NCBI RefSeq assembly: GCF_005502885.1 | Contig: NZ_SCMR01000015.1 | Location: forward strand, 1 to 64,000 | Source of the DNA: Microbacterium sp. 2FI | Lineage (GTDB): Bacteria; Actinomycetota; Actinomycetes; Actinomycetales; Microbacteriaceae | Reading direction: 5' to 3' | DNA length: 64,000 nt | Shown here: piece after piece, positions 25,657 through 34,632 of the stretch | How the letters are laid out: every line of letters starts with the position of its first letter | Numbering within the stretch: the first letter of the stretch is position 1 | Made by a program: the position numbers and the translations under genes | The notes under the pieces: generated by a model | Seen by the model: only the letters and a program-made list of their open reading frames with translations | Told to the model about the DNA's origin: nothing | Database searches by the model: none

Positions 25657-26084
25657 AATTAGCCAAACGGGGCCGGGCAAGCCGTGCGCCGCTCTGCCGC
25701 GAGATTCTACGGATTTCAGTGTTGATCTGGCCATTATTGGAGAGATCGTCCCCGCTCGTGACGCACACTATCCACAGGAGGAACGCGAAGATCGGCATTC
25801 ACCGGATGCTCGGGGACCCCTGGGGGACCCCTGTCGCGACACGGATCCACTGGCGACGACCTACAGCCGGAGTCACGACGCGGACACCTCAAGCCAGCTG
25901 GTAGGAACTACCCGTCAGCGATAGTCGCGTCGGTCAAGGGAAGCCTCGTGGCAGTCGCGACCGAGGTTGGTGTTCCAGATCCGACGAGGCGCCGTCGGGC
26001 GCAGCGACGCCTTGCCTGCCCCGAAATTGTCGGCCTGCTCCACCAGAGGCGGGACAGGTATGCGAGGAATCCCAGGGGGTCCTG
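25657..26084. other. No gene recognised; GTCCCC-type repeat at 25810-25828
   Basis: 428 bases without a supportable gene. It contains the second exact copy of the 19-base motif TCGGGGACCCC/TGGGGGAC. The ends of any former integrase gene are not detectable. Confidence 0.45.
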
Positions 26085-26840
26085 TCAGATGGCCGTCATC
26101 CCGCCATCCACCGCGAACAGAGAGCCGGTCGCGAAGGTGGCGTCATCGCTCGCGAGGAACACCATGATGCCCTCGACGTCCGCAGGTGATCCAGCTCGCC
26201 CCAGCGGGATTCGCCCAATGATGGCGGCGCGCGCGTCGGGGTCGGCGGAGATAGAGGTGACGAGGGAGGTCTCGGTGTACCCAGGCACGACGGAGTTCAC
26301 TCGGATGCCGCGATCGGCGTACGCGGCGGCGACCGTGCGGGCAAGACCGTGGATTCCGGCCTTCGAGGCGCTGTATGCAGTGAAGTCGCGGCCCTCACCG
26401 TTCAGACCCGTCGGACTTCCGGTCAGAATGATCGATCCGCCGCCATGGGCCAACATCGATCGAACGGCGTGCTTGACGGTAAGGAAGGTGCCCGTCAGGT
26501 TGATATCGATCGTGCGCTTCCATGCCTCGAGGTCGAGGTCGGCGGCTGCAGCGTCCTGCCCGAACAGCTGCACACCGGCGTTCGCGACCACGACATCAGG
26601 CGACCAGCCGTCGGCAGCCAGTAGCGCGAACGCCGCCTCGACTGACCCTTCGTCGGAGATATCCATGATCGCCGGGCGCGCGGCATCACCAATCACGGCG
26701 ACGGCATCCGATGCTGCTACAGCGTCTCGGTCGGCGATGACGACACGCGCGCCTTCCCGTGCGAAGCGCTCCGCGACCGCTCGGCCGATACCGGTTCCAG
26801 CGCCCGTAACGAGCGTGGTCTTTCCTGCGAGCCTGCTCAT
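26085..26840 (-). CDS. SDR-family oxidoreductase
   Basis: Classical SDR of 251 residues with TGAGTGIG at 12-19, NAG at 87-89, Y156 and K160. The active-site segment reads LTGSPTGLNGEGRDFTAYSASK; S142 is in the expected place. IADRD after strand 2 suggests NAD. Near the flavodoxin-reductase-like gene and MarR but outside the tRNA-bounded island. The role is probably oxidation of a hydroxy compound in the neighbouring glycoside/aromatic locus. Confidence 0.86.
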   Translation of the reverse strand: MSRLAGKTTLVTGAGTGIGRAVAERFAREGARVVIADRDAVAASDAVAVIGDAARPAIMDISDEGSVEAAFALLAADGWSPDVVVANAGVQLFGQDAAAADLDLEAWKRTIDINLTGTFLTVKHAVRSMLAHGGGSIILTGSPTGLNGEGRDFTAYSASKAGIHGLARTVAAAYADRGIRVNSVVPGYTETSLVTSISADPDARAAIIGRIPLGRAGSPADVEGIMVFLASDDATFATGSLFAVDGGMTAI

Positions 26841-26849
26841 CCGTTCGTC

Positions 26850-26909
26850 CTACCGTTCGATGTGGTCGAGGTGCGGCATCAGGTCGAATTTCTTGCTCTC
26901 GTTCGTCAT
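26850..26909 (-). CDS. Possible 19-residue peptide or gene remnant upstream of SDR
   Basis: A short frame MTNESKKFDLMPHLDHIER ends nine bases before the SDR start. There is no Shine-Dalgarno match. It could be a leader peptide or the C-terminus of a deleted gene; composition is protein-like. Weak call. Confidence 0.2.
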   Translation of the reverse strand: MTNESKKFDLMPHLDHIER

Positions 26910-27051
26910 CACGGAGGATCTTCTTCGGCGTCCTGACGATGCTCCCGCGCCCGTAGTCGCGATGAGGCACGCGTCGTCGGCGCGAGCAGAGCCGCAACCC
27001 ACAGTGTGGCATGGGTCAACGCAGCGGCTACGCCGTGCGCGTTGTAATGCT

Positions 27052-27687
27052 CTACGCCGCCAAGTTCGGCAGGCCGATGAATCCCTCGGCGTGGATCCGA
27101 TCACGCGCAACACCAGCAGATCTCAGACTGAATTGGACGGCCTTTGAGAAGCCTGAGCTGCCGGCAACGACATAGTCGGCCCCTGCCTCAGCCGCGACGG
27201 TTCGCGGAATCGCGGCGTTGAATTCGTCGCGTGTCCCCGGGTAGATCGCCGACTCAACGAGTGGAGCGAGTTCGACGCCGAAGTACGGCGCTCCAACCTG
27301 CACGAGGGTATGCCTGCGGGACGGCCATTGCCTGATGAGAGACCGTGCCAGAGTGGCGCCAATGCCTTGGATGAGGTGGACGATCGGTCTACTGTCATCG
27401 GCCAGCGTGATTCCCCCGAATGGACCTAAGAGTCGTACTTCATCGCCGGGTCTCAACGCCTTCAATCCTCGCTTGATTCTCGAACCGCTGTGCAGTCGGG
27501 TTCCCAATTGGAGGAGCTCGTCATCTGGCGCCGATGCGATGGTGAAAGGCCGCACAGCACCGCCCACGAACCACACGCCAAACTGCCCGGTGCTGCGGCG
27601 GATCGAGTCCCGCGGCCGGAACGAGAGGAGCGATGCCCCGGAGTTATCGGCGCAGGTATCCAGGTACGTAAGAGTAGCGAAGCGCAT
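27052..27687 (-). CDS. FAD/NAD-binding reductase, ferredoxin-reductase (FNR) superfamily
   Basis: 211 residues. The FAD-binding motif is RPFTIASAP, followed by GSRIKRGLKALRPGDEVRLLGPFG, and the NAD part starts at VHLIQGIGATLARSLI and ends with VVAGSSGFSKAVQFSLRSAGV. It would pass electrons from NAD(P)H to an unidentified oxygenase or quinone. It is slightly short at the C-terminus (FIGLPNLAA). Transcribed away from MarR, whose operator lies in its promoter region. No oxygenase partner is adjacent. Confidence 0.75.
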   Translation of the reverse strand: MRFATLTYLDTCADNSGASLLSFRPRDSIRRSTGQFGVWFVGGAVRPFTIASAPDDELLQLGTRLHSGSRIKRGLKALRPGDEVRLLGPFGGITLADDSRPIVHLIQGIGATLARSLIRQWPSRRHTLVQVGAPYFGVELAPLVESAIYPGTRDEFNAAIPRTVAAEAGADYVVAGSSGFSKAVQFSLRSAGVARDRIHAEGFIGLPNLAA

Positions 27688-27727
27688 CCGGATCTCCTCG
27701 AGGTGTCTGACGTCGTGCGGTCGGTCA

Positions 27728-27749
27728 GATAGATAGCATACTATCTATC
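27728..27749. promoter_or_regulatory. MarR-type operator, perfect 9-4-9 palindrome
   Basis: GATAGATAG-CATA-CTATCTATC lies between the divergent reductase and MarR genes. It is AT-rich in a GC-rich background and has ideal two-fold symmetry for a MarR dimer. It probably silences both genes until a ligand binds. Confidence 0.75.
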
Positions 27750-27849
27750 GGATCGACCGCATTTCGACGATTAGGCTTCACCTGCAGGCAGGCGCGGCGG
27801 GTCGGGGTTTCACCGCATCGGGCGACCGATCGGCCGCAGGAGAGGTCCG

Positions 27850-28329
27850 ATGAGTTTCAACAGGTTCGACTCGACCGGCTATCTCGTGAACCTGTGTGCC
27901 CGACTGCTGACCCAGACGATGGCGCGCGCACTGCGACCCCTTGGCATCGCCCCAGCCCAGCTACCTGTGCTCTTCACGCTGTCCGCCCTTGGGCAAAGCA
28001 CGCAGACCGAGTTGGCGAAGCAATGCGACATTGAGCAGCCGACAATGGCACTCACGCTCCGCCGAATGCAACGGGACGGCCTCATCGAACGGATGAGCGA
28101 TCCCTCCGACGGACGTCGCTCGATTGTCCGGCTCACGCCGCTTGCTCGCGGCCTCATGCCGGAGGTTCAGTCGATCGCGAACGCGATCAATTCAGGTGCG
28201 CTCGGGCTCACACCTGAGCGCCAACAGCTGCTCATTGAGTTGCTCGGCGAACTGGCGGCGAGCATCCGAGACGCGCGGACAACCGACGGCGCGATCGCTC
28301 GTGCGCGATCGCTCCATCCCGAAATCTGA
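27850..28329 (+). CDS. MarR-family transcriptional regulator
   Basis: 159 residues with the MarR winged helix: STQTELAKQCDIEQPTMALTLRRMQRDGLIERMSDPSDGRRSIVRLTPLA, where DPSDGRR is the wing. N-terminal helices (YLVNLCARLLTQTMARALRPLG) form the dimer interface. ATG at 27850 is preceded by CAGGAGAGG. Divergent from the reductase/SDR genes, with its likely operator at 27728-27749. MarR proteins commonly sense phenolic acids, which would fit the aromatic locus to the right, but the ligand is unknown. Confidence 0.9.
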   Translation: MSFNRFDSTGYLVNLCARLLTQTMARALRPLGIAPAQLPVLFTLSALGQSTQTELAKQCDIEQPTMALTLRRMQRDGLIERMSDPSDGRRSIVRLTPLARGLMPEVQSIANAINSGALGLTPERQQLLIELLGELAASIRDARTTDGAIARARSLHPEI

Positions 28330-28392
28330 CCGCCGGTCCCCGCAAACGACTCGATGCGGCCGACCCCTACCCACTTCGCACCCGACACCTCC

Positions 28393-28431
28393 GCGCCGGG
28401 CCGCATCCTCGAAGGGATGCGACCCGGGCGC
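28393..28431. terminator. GC-rich hairpin between convergent genes
   Basis: Stem with inner perfect CGCATCC/GGATGCG and an imperfect outer GCGCCGGG/CCCGGGCGC part, between the ends of marR-like and the GH106 gene. No T run; a likely two-way stop. Confidence 0.6.
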
Positions 28432-28448
28432 AGTCGTGGCGCTGTCGC

Positions 28449-31400
28449 CTAGTCGGCGAGCCGCTGTTCGAGTTCGGCGATCACCCCTTCAGCAGCCTGG
28501 ATCAGAACCGATCGTGCGTCCTTATCCTTCACAACACTCGGCACGTGCTTGACGAAGTCACGCAGGTGCCCGAGGGCTGCCGCGTCGTCTCCCGCCGCCA
28601 ACGCGGTGGCCGCGCGGTCGAGCCGGATCTGCAGCGATGTCTTCGCACCGTTGGTGATGTCACCGGCGGCCCGCAGCTCAGCGAGCGGATCCGCGATGCT
28701 GCCGATCAGGCTGTACTCCACCTCGACGAACGGGACGATCTTCGCCTGCTGCGGCCCGAAGGCGAGGTACTTCTGGTCGTTGCCGAACCACCCGTTCAGA
28801 TTCAGCTGCTCCCGGATGACGCCGCGATCGAGCTGCACGTTCGAGAGAACGGAGTTGTATTCGATGACGATCTTGTTCTCACCGTCGACGAGGTAGTCGC
28901 TGACGTCTGTGATCGGAGTGCTCCAGTTCACGCCGCCGGTGTGGAGGTCCTGTCCGACCAACGGAACCTGGTTACCCGTGCCGTCGTCGATCGTGGGCTT
29001 CCCGAGGCCACCGACGTCCCTCTTCACCTTGGTGGGGTTCGTCGAGACGTCACCTCCGACCTTCTCACCGTTGATCCAGACCTTCATGCTCGACTCGAAG
29101 TCCTTGCCGAAGTCGAGGTAGGCGCCCGATGCGACGTCAGCATCCCAAGTGAACGACGCCTCATAGTGGCCCGTTCCAGACACTGCTTTGCCGACCTCGG
29201 GAATCTGGTCCCACGTCGTCAGAGTTTCGAGCTGCACGTTGACGGGCGTCTTGATCGTCGAAGTTGCCCGGTTGACAGTGGTGAGCCCATCGCCCTCCTC
29301 CGTCAGCACGAGGTCACCCTGGACGGCGTTGGGTCGCCACGACTGCACAGTCAGATCCCAGTCGGTGATGTCATAGGCCAGAGGAACGGTGACCGCCTCA
29401 ACGTAGTCGGTACCGTTGCTCAGTTCCGTCGTCACGTTCCCGGTCTCGGTGGCGCGGACGGCGACACCGTTGACGACGGCGTGCGCCGACTCTGCGTCGG
29501 TGGAGACGATGTGCACGTTCTGCCCGCTCACCTTCTCGAATGCCAGCAGCGAGATATCGCCGTGGTCCAGCGCGATCGGGAGGACCGTTTTGCCGTCTTC
29601 CCAGCGATAGTTGGCCAGCTCGGTGACTTCACCGGTCCAGGCATCGATCTTGTACGGCACGAACAGCCCGTCCTGGACGACCTCGGTCGCGATCGAGTCA
29701 CCGATCACAGCGTTCCGCACGCTCTCACGCACGGAGTTGCTCGCGTAAGAACCGTCGTCGTAGTTGTAGAGGTAGACATACTCGTTGCCGGCCTCGTCGC
29801 TGCGCGTCTGGCTGAGCAGCTGGAGGTTCGGTTCGGAGAAACCGCTGTACGGTTCCACGCCCAGATCCTGCAGCTGCTCGAGGACGTTGTCGTCGTAGCC
29901 GCCGGGGTCAGAACTGAAGTACCCTCCTGCCGGCGGGTCGGCGACGGTCGCCGTGCGAACAGTCGGCTGCGCCTTCAGCTCGCTGATCACCTGCTGCAAC
30001 TCGGCGTTCTTACCATCGTTGAACGGAGTGCGGGCTGCAGCATCGCCGAGGATGACGACCTTCAGTCCCTTTTTGGCCCAGTCGAGGAGGCGTTCGGCGC
30101 CTTCGAGCTCAAGCCAGTCCTGGTACAGCACGACGGCCTTGTAGCCGGCCTGCTCGATCGTCTTCGTCTCTTCGTTGAAGGAAACGTCCTCATCGAACAG
30201 GAAGCGCGGGCTGAAGTAGTCGTACGTGTAGCCGTTGTCCTGCAGTTCCGTCGAACGGTAGTGGACGCCCTGGTGAGCGAGCTGCCAGTTCATGCCCTGA
30301 TTGACGTTGCCCGTGCCGCCCCTGAACTTGACTCCATGAATCCACTTCTGGTTGATGAAGCCGACATCGGTGCGCGACTGACCGGTCTGCAGGAGCTGCT
30401 GCACGCGTCCGAGGTGAGCATTGAACTCGTCGTAATCGGCAGAAGAGGGGGTACGGGTTCCGAGCTGACGATAGTTCGTCGCGTTATGCCCGGGCCACGT
30501 GGCTTCCCCATACGTGTACTCGGATCCCCAAACGTGCCAGATAATGCGCTGGAAGCCCGCCGCGTACTGCGAGTACGCGTCCTCGAGATCACGCTGCGCG
30601 GTGCCACTGAACAAGGGCACCGCGGCACCGGTCTCAGTCGAGAGCACCTTGTTCTCGAGCTTGGCAGCGCCCGTCCAGGTGCGGAAGAGGTCCACCTGGT
30701 TGGCCTGAGCGTAGTTCTCCGCCTCCGGGTAGTCGACAGCCATGGCCAGTTCAGAGTTCTCGAACGGGCGGCCGTATGCCATCTGAGCGCGCGTCTTGAT
30801 GCCGTTGGAGTTCATCCAGTCCGTCATCGGCTGGATCAGACGCTCCATGTAGAGCTGCGTGAGCACATCCTGGTAGTCGTTGATGATCGACTGCCGGCGA
30901 GCCTCGTCCTCCGCCAGACGGTACGTGCCCGTCCACCCGACCTGCTGATAGGGCGTGATGAACTCCGACTTCACACCGGCGATCAAGAACAGGTGAGGCG
31001 TGATGTCGTAGCCCTTACGCAGCTTGAATTCCTCGACCATGTCGTCGGTCCACCAGGTGAACTGCGGCGACGAGAGGATGGGACCACGCAGGTGCTCGTT
31101 ACCTCCACCCGCGTGGATCTCGATCGAGTCCATGAACAGCTGCACGTCACCGTGCTTGATCTTCTCGACAAGCGTCGGGTCATCGAGGTAGAAGTCCTCC
31201 CAGAACACCTTCAGCGCGTCCAGACCACGCTTGTCGAAGTAGTTGACTGCATACGCCGGGGCGACGGACGGCTCGGACGTCTGGAACGTTCCCTGCGTCC
31301 ACAGACCGAACACGCGATAGGTGCCATCGCTGGGCGCCGTCCAGGTCGAATTCTGCTCCCAGACACTCGCACCCTGGGTGAGGGTCTGCGACAGGTCGAC

Positions 31401-32084
31401 GTAGCTGTCGGGGTCGACGGTGTTTCCCTCAACCACTCGGTAGGCGTAAGCGGTGACGAACTCAGCTCCGACGCGTCGTTGATTCGCCGCGGGGGCGGTC
31501 AGAGCGGGCAGTGCGGCACCCGCGTTCACGGTGGCGGTCCCCAACGTGAGGTTCTGCATCGCAGCCTGGCTGGTCGGGTCGAGCCCCGGCACATTGTGCG
31601 TGGCCCAGTTCGCCCCCGACGTCAGATAGACCCCCATGCCGAGATCGAGGAGCTTGTGCATCATCAAGTTCCACTTGTGCTTGGCTGCGGGTGACCCGTA
31701 GCCGTAGTTCGCATTCGGAGCCTTGCGGTCGTCCTGCATCTCGAGTTCGACGCCGCGGAAGCCTGCGTCGTAGAGCGCCTGGATCTCGGCGAGCAGAGAC
31801 TCATCAGTGTGAGCGGCGTCGCCGAGCCACCAACGGACGTCGGTGCTGTATACGCGGTCCGGATCGATGTACTTGCTCTCAAGCTGGTCGGCGAAGTTCG
31901 AGCTCGCTGGAGTCGCGAGCGTCTTCGAGAATGCCGACGTGGACAATTCTGCCGCGTGGGTCGGCGGCGCGACCGCGAGGGTGATCGCGAGGGCTGCCAC
32001 CGGCAACATTGCGAGCGGGCGGAAAATCCGTCCACCTGGTGGTCTCATCGTCCCCGGGGACGGGTTTCGGGTGCTTGTCAACAT
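28449..32084 (-). CDS. Secreted glycoside hydrolase, GH106-like (alpha-L-rhamnosidase family)
   Basis: About 1211 residues. The N-terminal signal peptide (MRPPGGRIFRPLAMLPVAAL... with a cut after THA) shows export. The body starts with YSTDVRWWLGDAAHTDESLLAEIQALYDAGF, the WW-and-GF barrel entry of GH106-type enzymes, and has YGRPFENSELAMAVDYPEAE near 450, matching the family's DIPE-type motif. A beta-rich part with HYEASFTWDAD follows and the end is helical. GH106 removes terminal alpha-L-rhamnose. The start at 32084 has GAGAGGAA upstream; 32048 is an alternative. A TGAATCGATTCA palindrome lies upstream. It stands alone and is probably under LacI-type control. Confidence 0.72.
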   Translation of the reverse strand: MLTSTRNPSPGTMRPPGGRIFRPLAMLPVAALAITLAVAPPTHAAELSTSAFSKTLATPASSNFADQLESKYIDPDRVYSTDVRWWLGDAAHTDESLLAEIQALYDAGFRGVELEMQDDRKAPNANYGYGSPAAKHKWNLMMHKLLDLGMGVYLTSGANWATHNVPGLDPTSQAAMQNLTLGTATVNAGAALPALTAPAANQRRVGAEFVTAYAYRVVEGNTVDPDSYVDLSQTLTQGASVWEQNSTWTAPSDGTYRVFGLWTQGTFQTSEPSVAPAYAVNYFDKRGLDALKVFWEDFYLDDPTLVEKIKHGDVQLFMDSIEIHAGGGNEHLRGPILSSPQFTWWTDDMVEEFKLRKGYDITPHLFLIAGVKSEFITPYQQVGWTGTYRLAEDEARRQSIINDYQDVLTQLYMERLIQPMTDWMNSNGIKTRAQMAYGRPFENSELAMAVDYPEAENYAQANQVDLFRTWTGAAKLENKVLSTETGAAVPLFSGTAQRDLEDAYSQYAAGFQRIIWHVWGSEYTYGEATWPGHNATNYRQLGTRTPSSADYDEFNAHLGRVQQLLQTGQSRTDVGFINQKWIHGVKFRGGTGNVNQGMNWQLAHQGVHYRSTELQDNGYTYDYFSPRFLFDEDVSFNEETKTIEQAGYKAVVLYQDWLELEGAERLLDWAKKGLKVVILGDAAARTPFNDGKNAELQQVISELKAQPTVRTATVADPPAGGYFSSDPGGYDDNVLEQLQDLGVEPYSGFSEPNLQLLSQTRSDEAGNEYVYLYNYDDGSYASNSVRESVRNAVIGDSIATEVVQDGLFVPYKIDAWTGEVTELANYRWEDGKTVLPIALDHGDISLLAFEKVSGQNVHIVSTDAESAHAVVNGVAVRATETGNVTTELSNGTDYVEAVTVPLAYDITDWDLTVQSWRPNAVQGDLVLTEEGDGLTTVNRATSTIKTPVNVQLETLTTWDQIPEVGKAVSGTGHYEASFTWDADVASGAYLDFGKDFESSMKVWINGEKVGGDVSTNPTKVKRDVGGLGKPTIDDGTGNQVPLVGQDLHTGGVNWSTPITDVSDYLVDGENKIVIEYNSVLSNVQLDRGVIREQLNLNGWFGNDQKYLAFGPQQAKIVPFVEVEYSLIGSIADPLAELRAAGDITNGAKTSLQIRLDRAATALAAGDDAAALGHLRDFVKHVPSVVKDKDARSVLIQAAEGVIAELEQRLAD

Positions 32085-32176
32085 CTGAAGATCTGTTCCT
32101 CTCGGTTGCTCGCCCGGAAGAGGCGCCCACTCGACCATCAACGGAGATGGAGGGCGGACTCAACACGGCGTTGTGG

Positions 32177-32188
32177 TGAATCGATTCA
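32177..32188. promoter_or_regulatory. LacI-type operator TGAATCGATTCA
   Basis: Perfect 12-base palindrome with central CG, the common form of LacI-family sites, about 93 bases before the GH106 start codon. No LacI gene is near; only a LacI fragment at the left window edge. Confidence 0.6.
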
Positions 32189-32447
32189 GATTCGCTCAGG
32201 TGTCAACAGTACGTGAACCTCACAGTTTGTCAACCGCTCTACGCGACTTCGTTCATCTGGCGCCTGCGACCTCGCAGTTGGCACAGCTGATTGACAAATG
32301 CTTGTGATTCAGGCCATTCCGCCCCGCTCGACGTTCATCTTGCTTTGGGAGGCGTGGTAACACCGCGCGGTCGATGAATCGACGGAGGTGGTGCAACGGG
32401 GGGCATTGGAGCATGATCAGGTAGAACGGTCCACACCGCTGAGTAGA

Positions 32448-32478
32448 TGAACGTTCAAATGACTCATCTGAACGTTCA
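32448..32478. promoter_or_regulatory. Tandem operators TGAACGTTCA x2, 21 bp apart
   Basis: Two identical perfect 10-base palindromes at 32448-32457 and 32469-32478. Their spacing of 21 bases (two helical turns) places both on one DNA face, as expected for cooperative repressor binding. The target promoter is unclear because the nearest start codons are more than 350 bases away. Confidence 0.55.
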
Positions 32479-32639
32479 ATAGCGATCACTGCGGTCGAGA
32501 CGTCGCTGCGCTCGACGAACGCGGCGCGTCATCCGTTCACCCGCCAGGTTGGAGCGAAGCTCCCCCGATCGACCGCGGAGTGCGGTTACCTACTTGAAGC
32601 GCCGAAGACCGGTTCGAGGACGTTCGCGGTCGCTCGACG

Positions 32640-33548
32640 CTAGACGCCAACTAGCGTTCGCCGCGGCCGACGCGATCGGCGCGAAATGAGGACCAGTGCG
32701 ATGAGCGCAGCGGCATATGGGAGCATCTGGGTGAGTTCGTGAGGTACGACGTTCTTGTCGAACTGGAACGACACAGCCGTGGCGATCCCGAAGCATGCGC
32801 TGACGAGCACAGCGAAACCTACGCTTCCCCGTGCGAAGATCACGACCGCGAGCGCCACGAAGCCGACTCCTCCGACCATTCCGACGGTGAAGAGCCCCAG
32901 TTGGCCGGTGCTGATCTCGATGCCCGCGAGCGCGGCGAGTGCGAAGCACCACACCTGTGCGATGACGCGCGTGGTGACGACCGACACGCCGGCGGCGGAG
33001 AGCGCTTCGGGGCGGGATCCTGCTGCCCGAAAATGAACCCCGATAACCGTGCGGCGATCTGCCACAGCGAGAACCACGGCGAGGATGACGGCAAGCCAGC
33101 TGAGAATGGAATGGCCCGACACGATCCCCCCGACGAGCGGCACGTCCTCGAGGAGCGGCACGTCGATCGAGCCGAGCACCGGAATGCCCGGATTCGACAG
33201 GTTGCCCTTCACCCCGAACAGGATGTCAAGCAGATATGCGGTCGCGGCGCCGGCGAAGACGAACAGCACAATGCCTCCGACGAAGACGTCGACCTTCAGC
33301 TTCGTGACGAACAGTCCGAAGCAGAGGCCAGCCGCCGCGGCAAGAACCAGTGTGAGCAGTACCGCGGTCAGCGCAGAACCCGTGGCGATACCGAGCGCGA
33401 TGCCGAAGAATGCACCGAAGATCATCACTCCTTCGAGGCCGATGTTGATGTCGCGCGTCCACAGCGTCGGGAGGCAAGCGAGCGCGGCCAGCAGGATCGG
33501 TGTCGTCATGCGCACCCCAGAGCTCAGCAATGCGTCAAGCCATTCCAC
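32640..33548 (-). CDS. BMP-type ABC transporter permease (second permease)
   Basis: 302 residues, about nine helices, with the RDINIGLEGVMIFGAF motif of the permeases paired with BMP-family receptors. The GTG start at 33548 has GGAGGAG upstream and lies 14 bases inside the preceding permease gene. It ends with an Arg-rich tail. Forms the channel with the upstream permease. Relatives import nucleosides or similar compounds. Confidence 0.88.
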   Translation of the reverse strand: MEWLDALLSSGVRMTTPILLAALACLPTLWTRDINIGLEGVMIFGAFFGIALGIATGSALTAVLLTLVLAAAAGLCFGLFVTKLKVDVFVGGIVLFVFAGAATAYLLDILFGVKGNLSNPGIPVLGSIDVPLLEDVPLVGGIVSGHSILSWLAVILAVVLAVADRRTVIGVHFRAAGSRPEALSAAGVSVVTTRVIAQVWCFALAALAGIEISTGQLGLFTVGMVGGVGFVALAVVIFARGSVGFAVLVSACFGIATAVSFQFDKNVVPHELTQMLPYAAALIALVLISRRSRRPRRTLVGV

Positions 33549-34632
33549 GGCGTCTCCTCCATGTCGAGACCACAAGGTCGACTGCCCCGGGTGCAGCCGC
33601 AGCGGCGATGAGGATCGTGCAGATCACAAGAACGGCAAGGTCCGAGGGGACCTCCGCGACCTGCTCGATCTTGCGGCTGGCTGCCTGCATCACGCTGTAA
33701 ACGCCCACCCACAGGATCGCCAGCACCGGCTTCGCGCGGCCCATCAACGCGAGCATGACGGCGATCCATCCCAGTCCGATTGCAATCTCGGAAGCGAACC
33801 GACCCTGGCTCGCAAGGACGAGCAGGGCGCCGGCGACTCCGCAGCACGCACCGGACACTGTCAGCGACAACACTTGCCAGCGCGGTACATCCATCCCCGA
33901 CGATGTGGCGAATCGAGGGGACTCTCCGATCATTCGCCACCGGTAGCCGACGACGGATCGCTCGAGGATCCACCATGCCCCTATGCACAGCACCGCAACA
34001 AGGAACACCGCAACGGTCAGTTGCGTGCGCGGAATGAGCCTCAGGAACTCCGCCGAAGGCTGTATCGGAAGAGTTGCGCCAGGGGCCTCGGCGGCCGGGT
34101 CGTTGAAGACACCGCTGGCGAAGTAGATGCACAGTCCGAGGAGGACGTAGTTGCTGAGCAGCGAGGACAGGACGATGTCCACGTTCCAGTGCGCGGCCAA
34201 CCAGCCGAGTCCGGCCGACACCGCCCCTGCTGCGAGTGCGGCGAGTGCGATCGAGAGTGCCTGGTGAGCCACCGGGACCAGCCCACCCACGTAGGCGCCG
34301 GTCACCGCGCTCACCAACGCGCCCACGTAGATCTGCCCTTCGGCACCGACGGTGAACATCCCTGTCCGGTACGCGACGACGACGCCGAGGGTTGCGACGC
34401 ACAACGGCAGGCCCCATGCCACTGTTCGCGCGATCGCCTCGACGCTGCCGAGGGAGTACTCGAGGCCGACGAGGATCGTCGGCAGCGGCTGGAATCCGCC
34501 GGCCTGGATAAGGATGATCGCCACGAGGAGCCCTGCTACGGGCGCGACGAGGGCTTTCATCGCCGGAATCAATGCACGACCGACCCCGTGCGGCGCCGGC
34601 GCTTCGACAGCGACTTCAACCAGGTTACTCAC
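33535..34632 (-). CDS. BMP-type ABC transporter permease (first permease)
   Basis: 365 residues with about ten helices and the AYRTGMFTVGAEGQIYVGAL motif. The GTG at 34632 overlaps the ATPase stop by four bases (GTGA). Matches the YufP/NupB-type permease of nucleoside importers. Together with the following permease and the upstream ATPase and receptor genes it forms a complete four-gene importer. Confidence 0.9.
   Translation of the reverse strand: MSNLVEVAVEAPAPHGVGRALIPAMKALVAPVAGLLVAIILIQAGGFQPLPTILVGLEYSLGSVEAIARTVAWGLPLCVATLGVVVAYRTGMFTVGAEGQIYVGALVSAVTGAYVGGLVPVAHQALSIALAALAAGAVSAGLGWLAAHWNVDIVLSSLLSNYVLLGLCIYFASGVFNDPAAEAPGATLPIQPSAEFLRLIPRTQLTVAVFLVAVLCIGAWWILERSVVGYRWRMIGESPRFATSSGMDVPRWQVLSLTVSGACCGVAGALLVLASQGRFASEIAIGLGWIAVMLALMGRAKPVLAILWVGVYSVMQAASRKIEQVAEVPSDLAVLVICTILIAAAAAPGAVDLVVSTWRRRRGMA

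Larger units (their letters stand above)
32142..32639. other. Regulatory gap without a gene
   Basis: Roughly 500 bases between the GH106 gene and the end of the BMP-transporter operon. It holds three palindromic operators (listed separately) but no frame I would call a protein. Confidence 0.55.

Noticed and set aside
28545..31694. Very long plus-strand open frame opposite the GH106 gene
   Set aside because: Antisense shadow of a GC-rich coding region; it is rich in Arg, Val and Leu with no domain pattern, and the minus strand has clear family motifs and a signal peptide.
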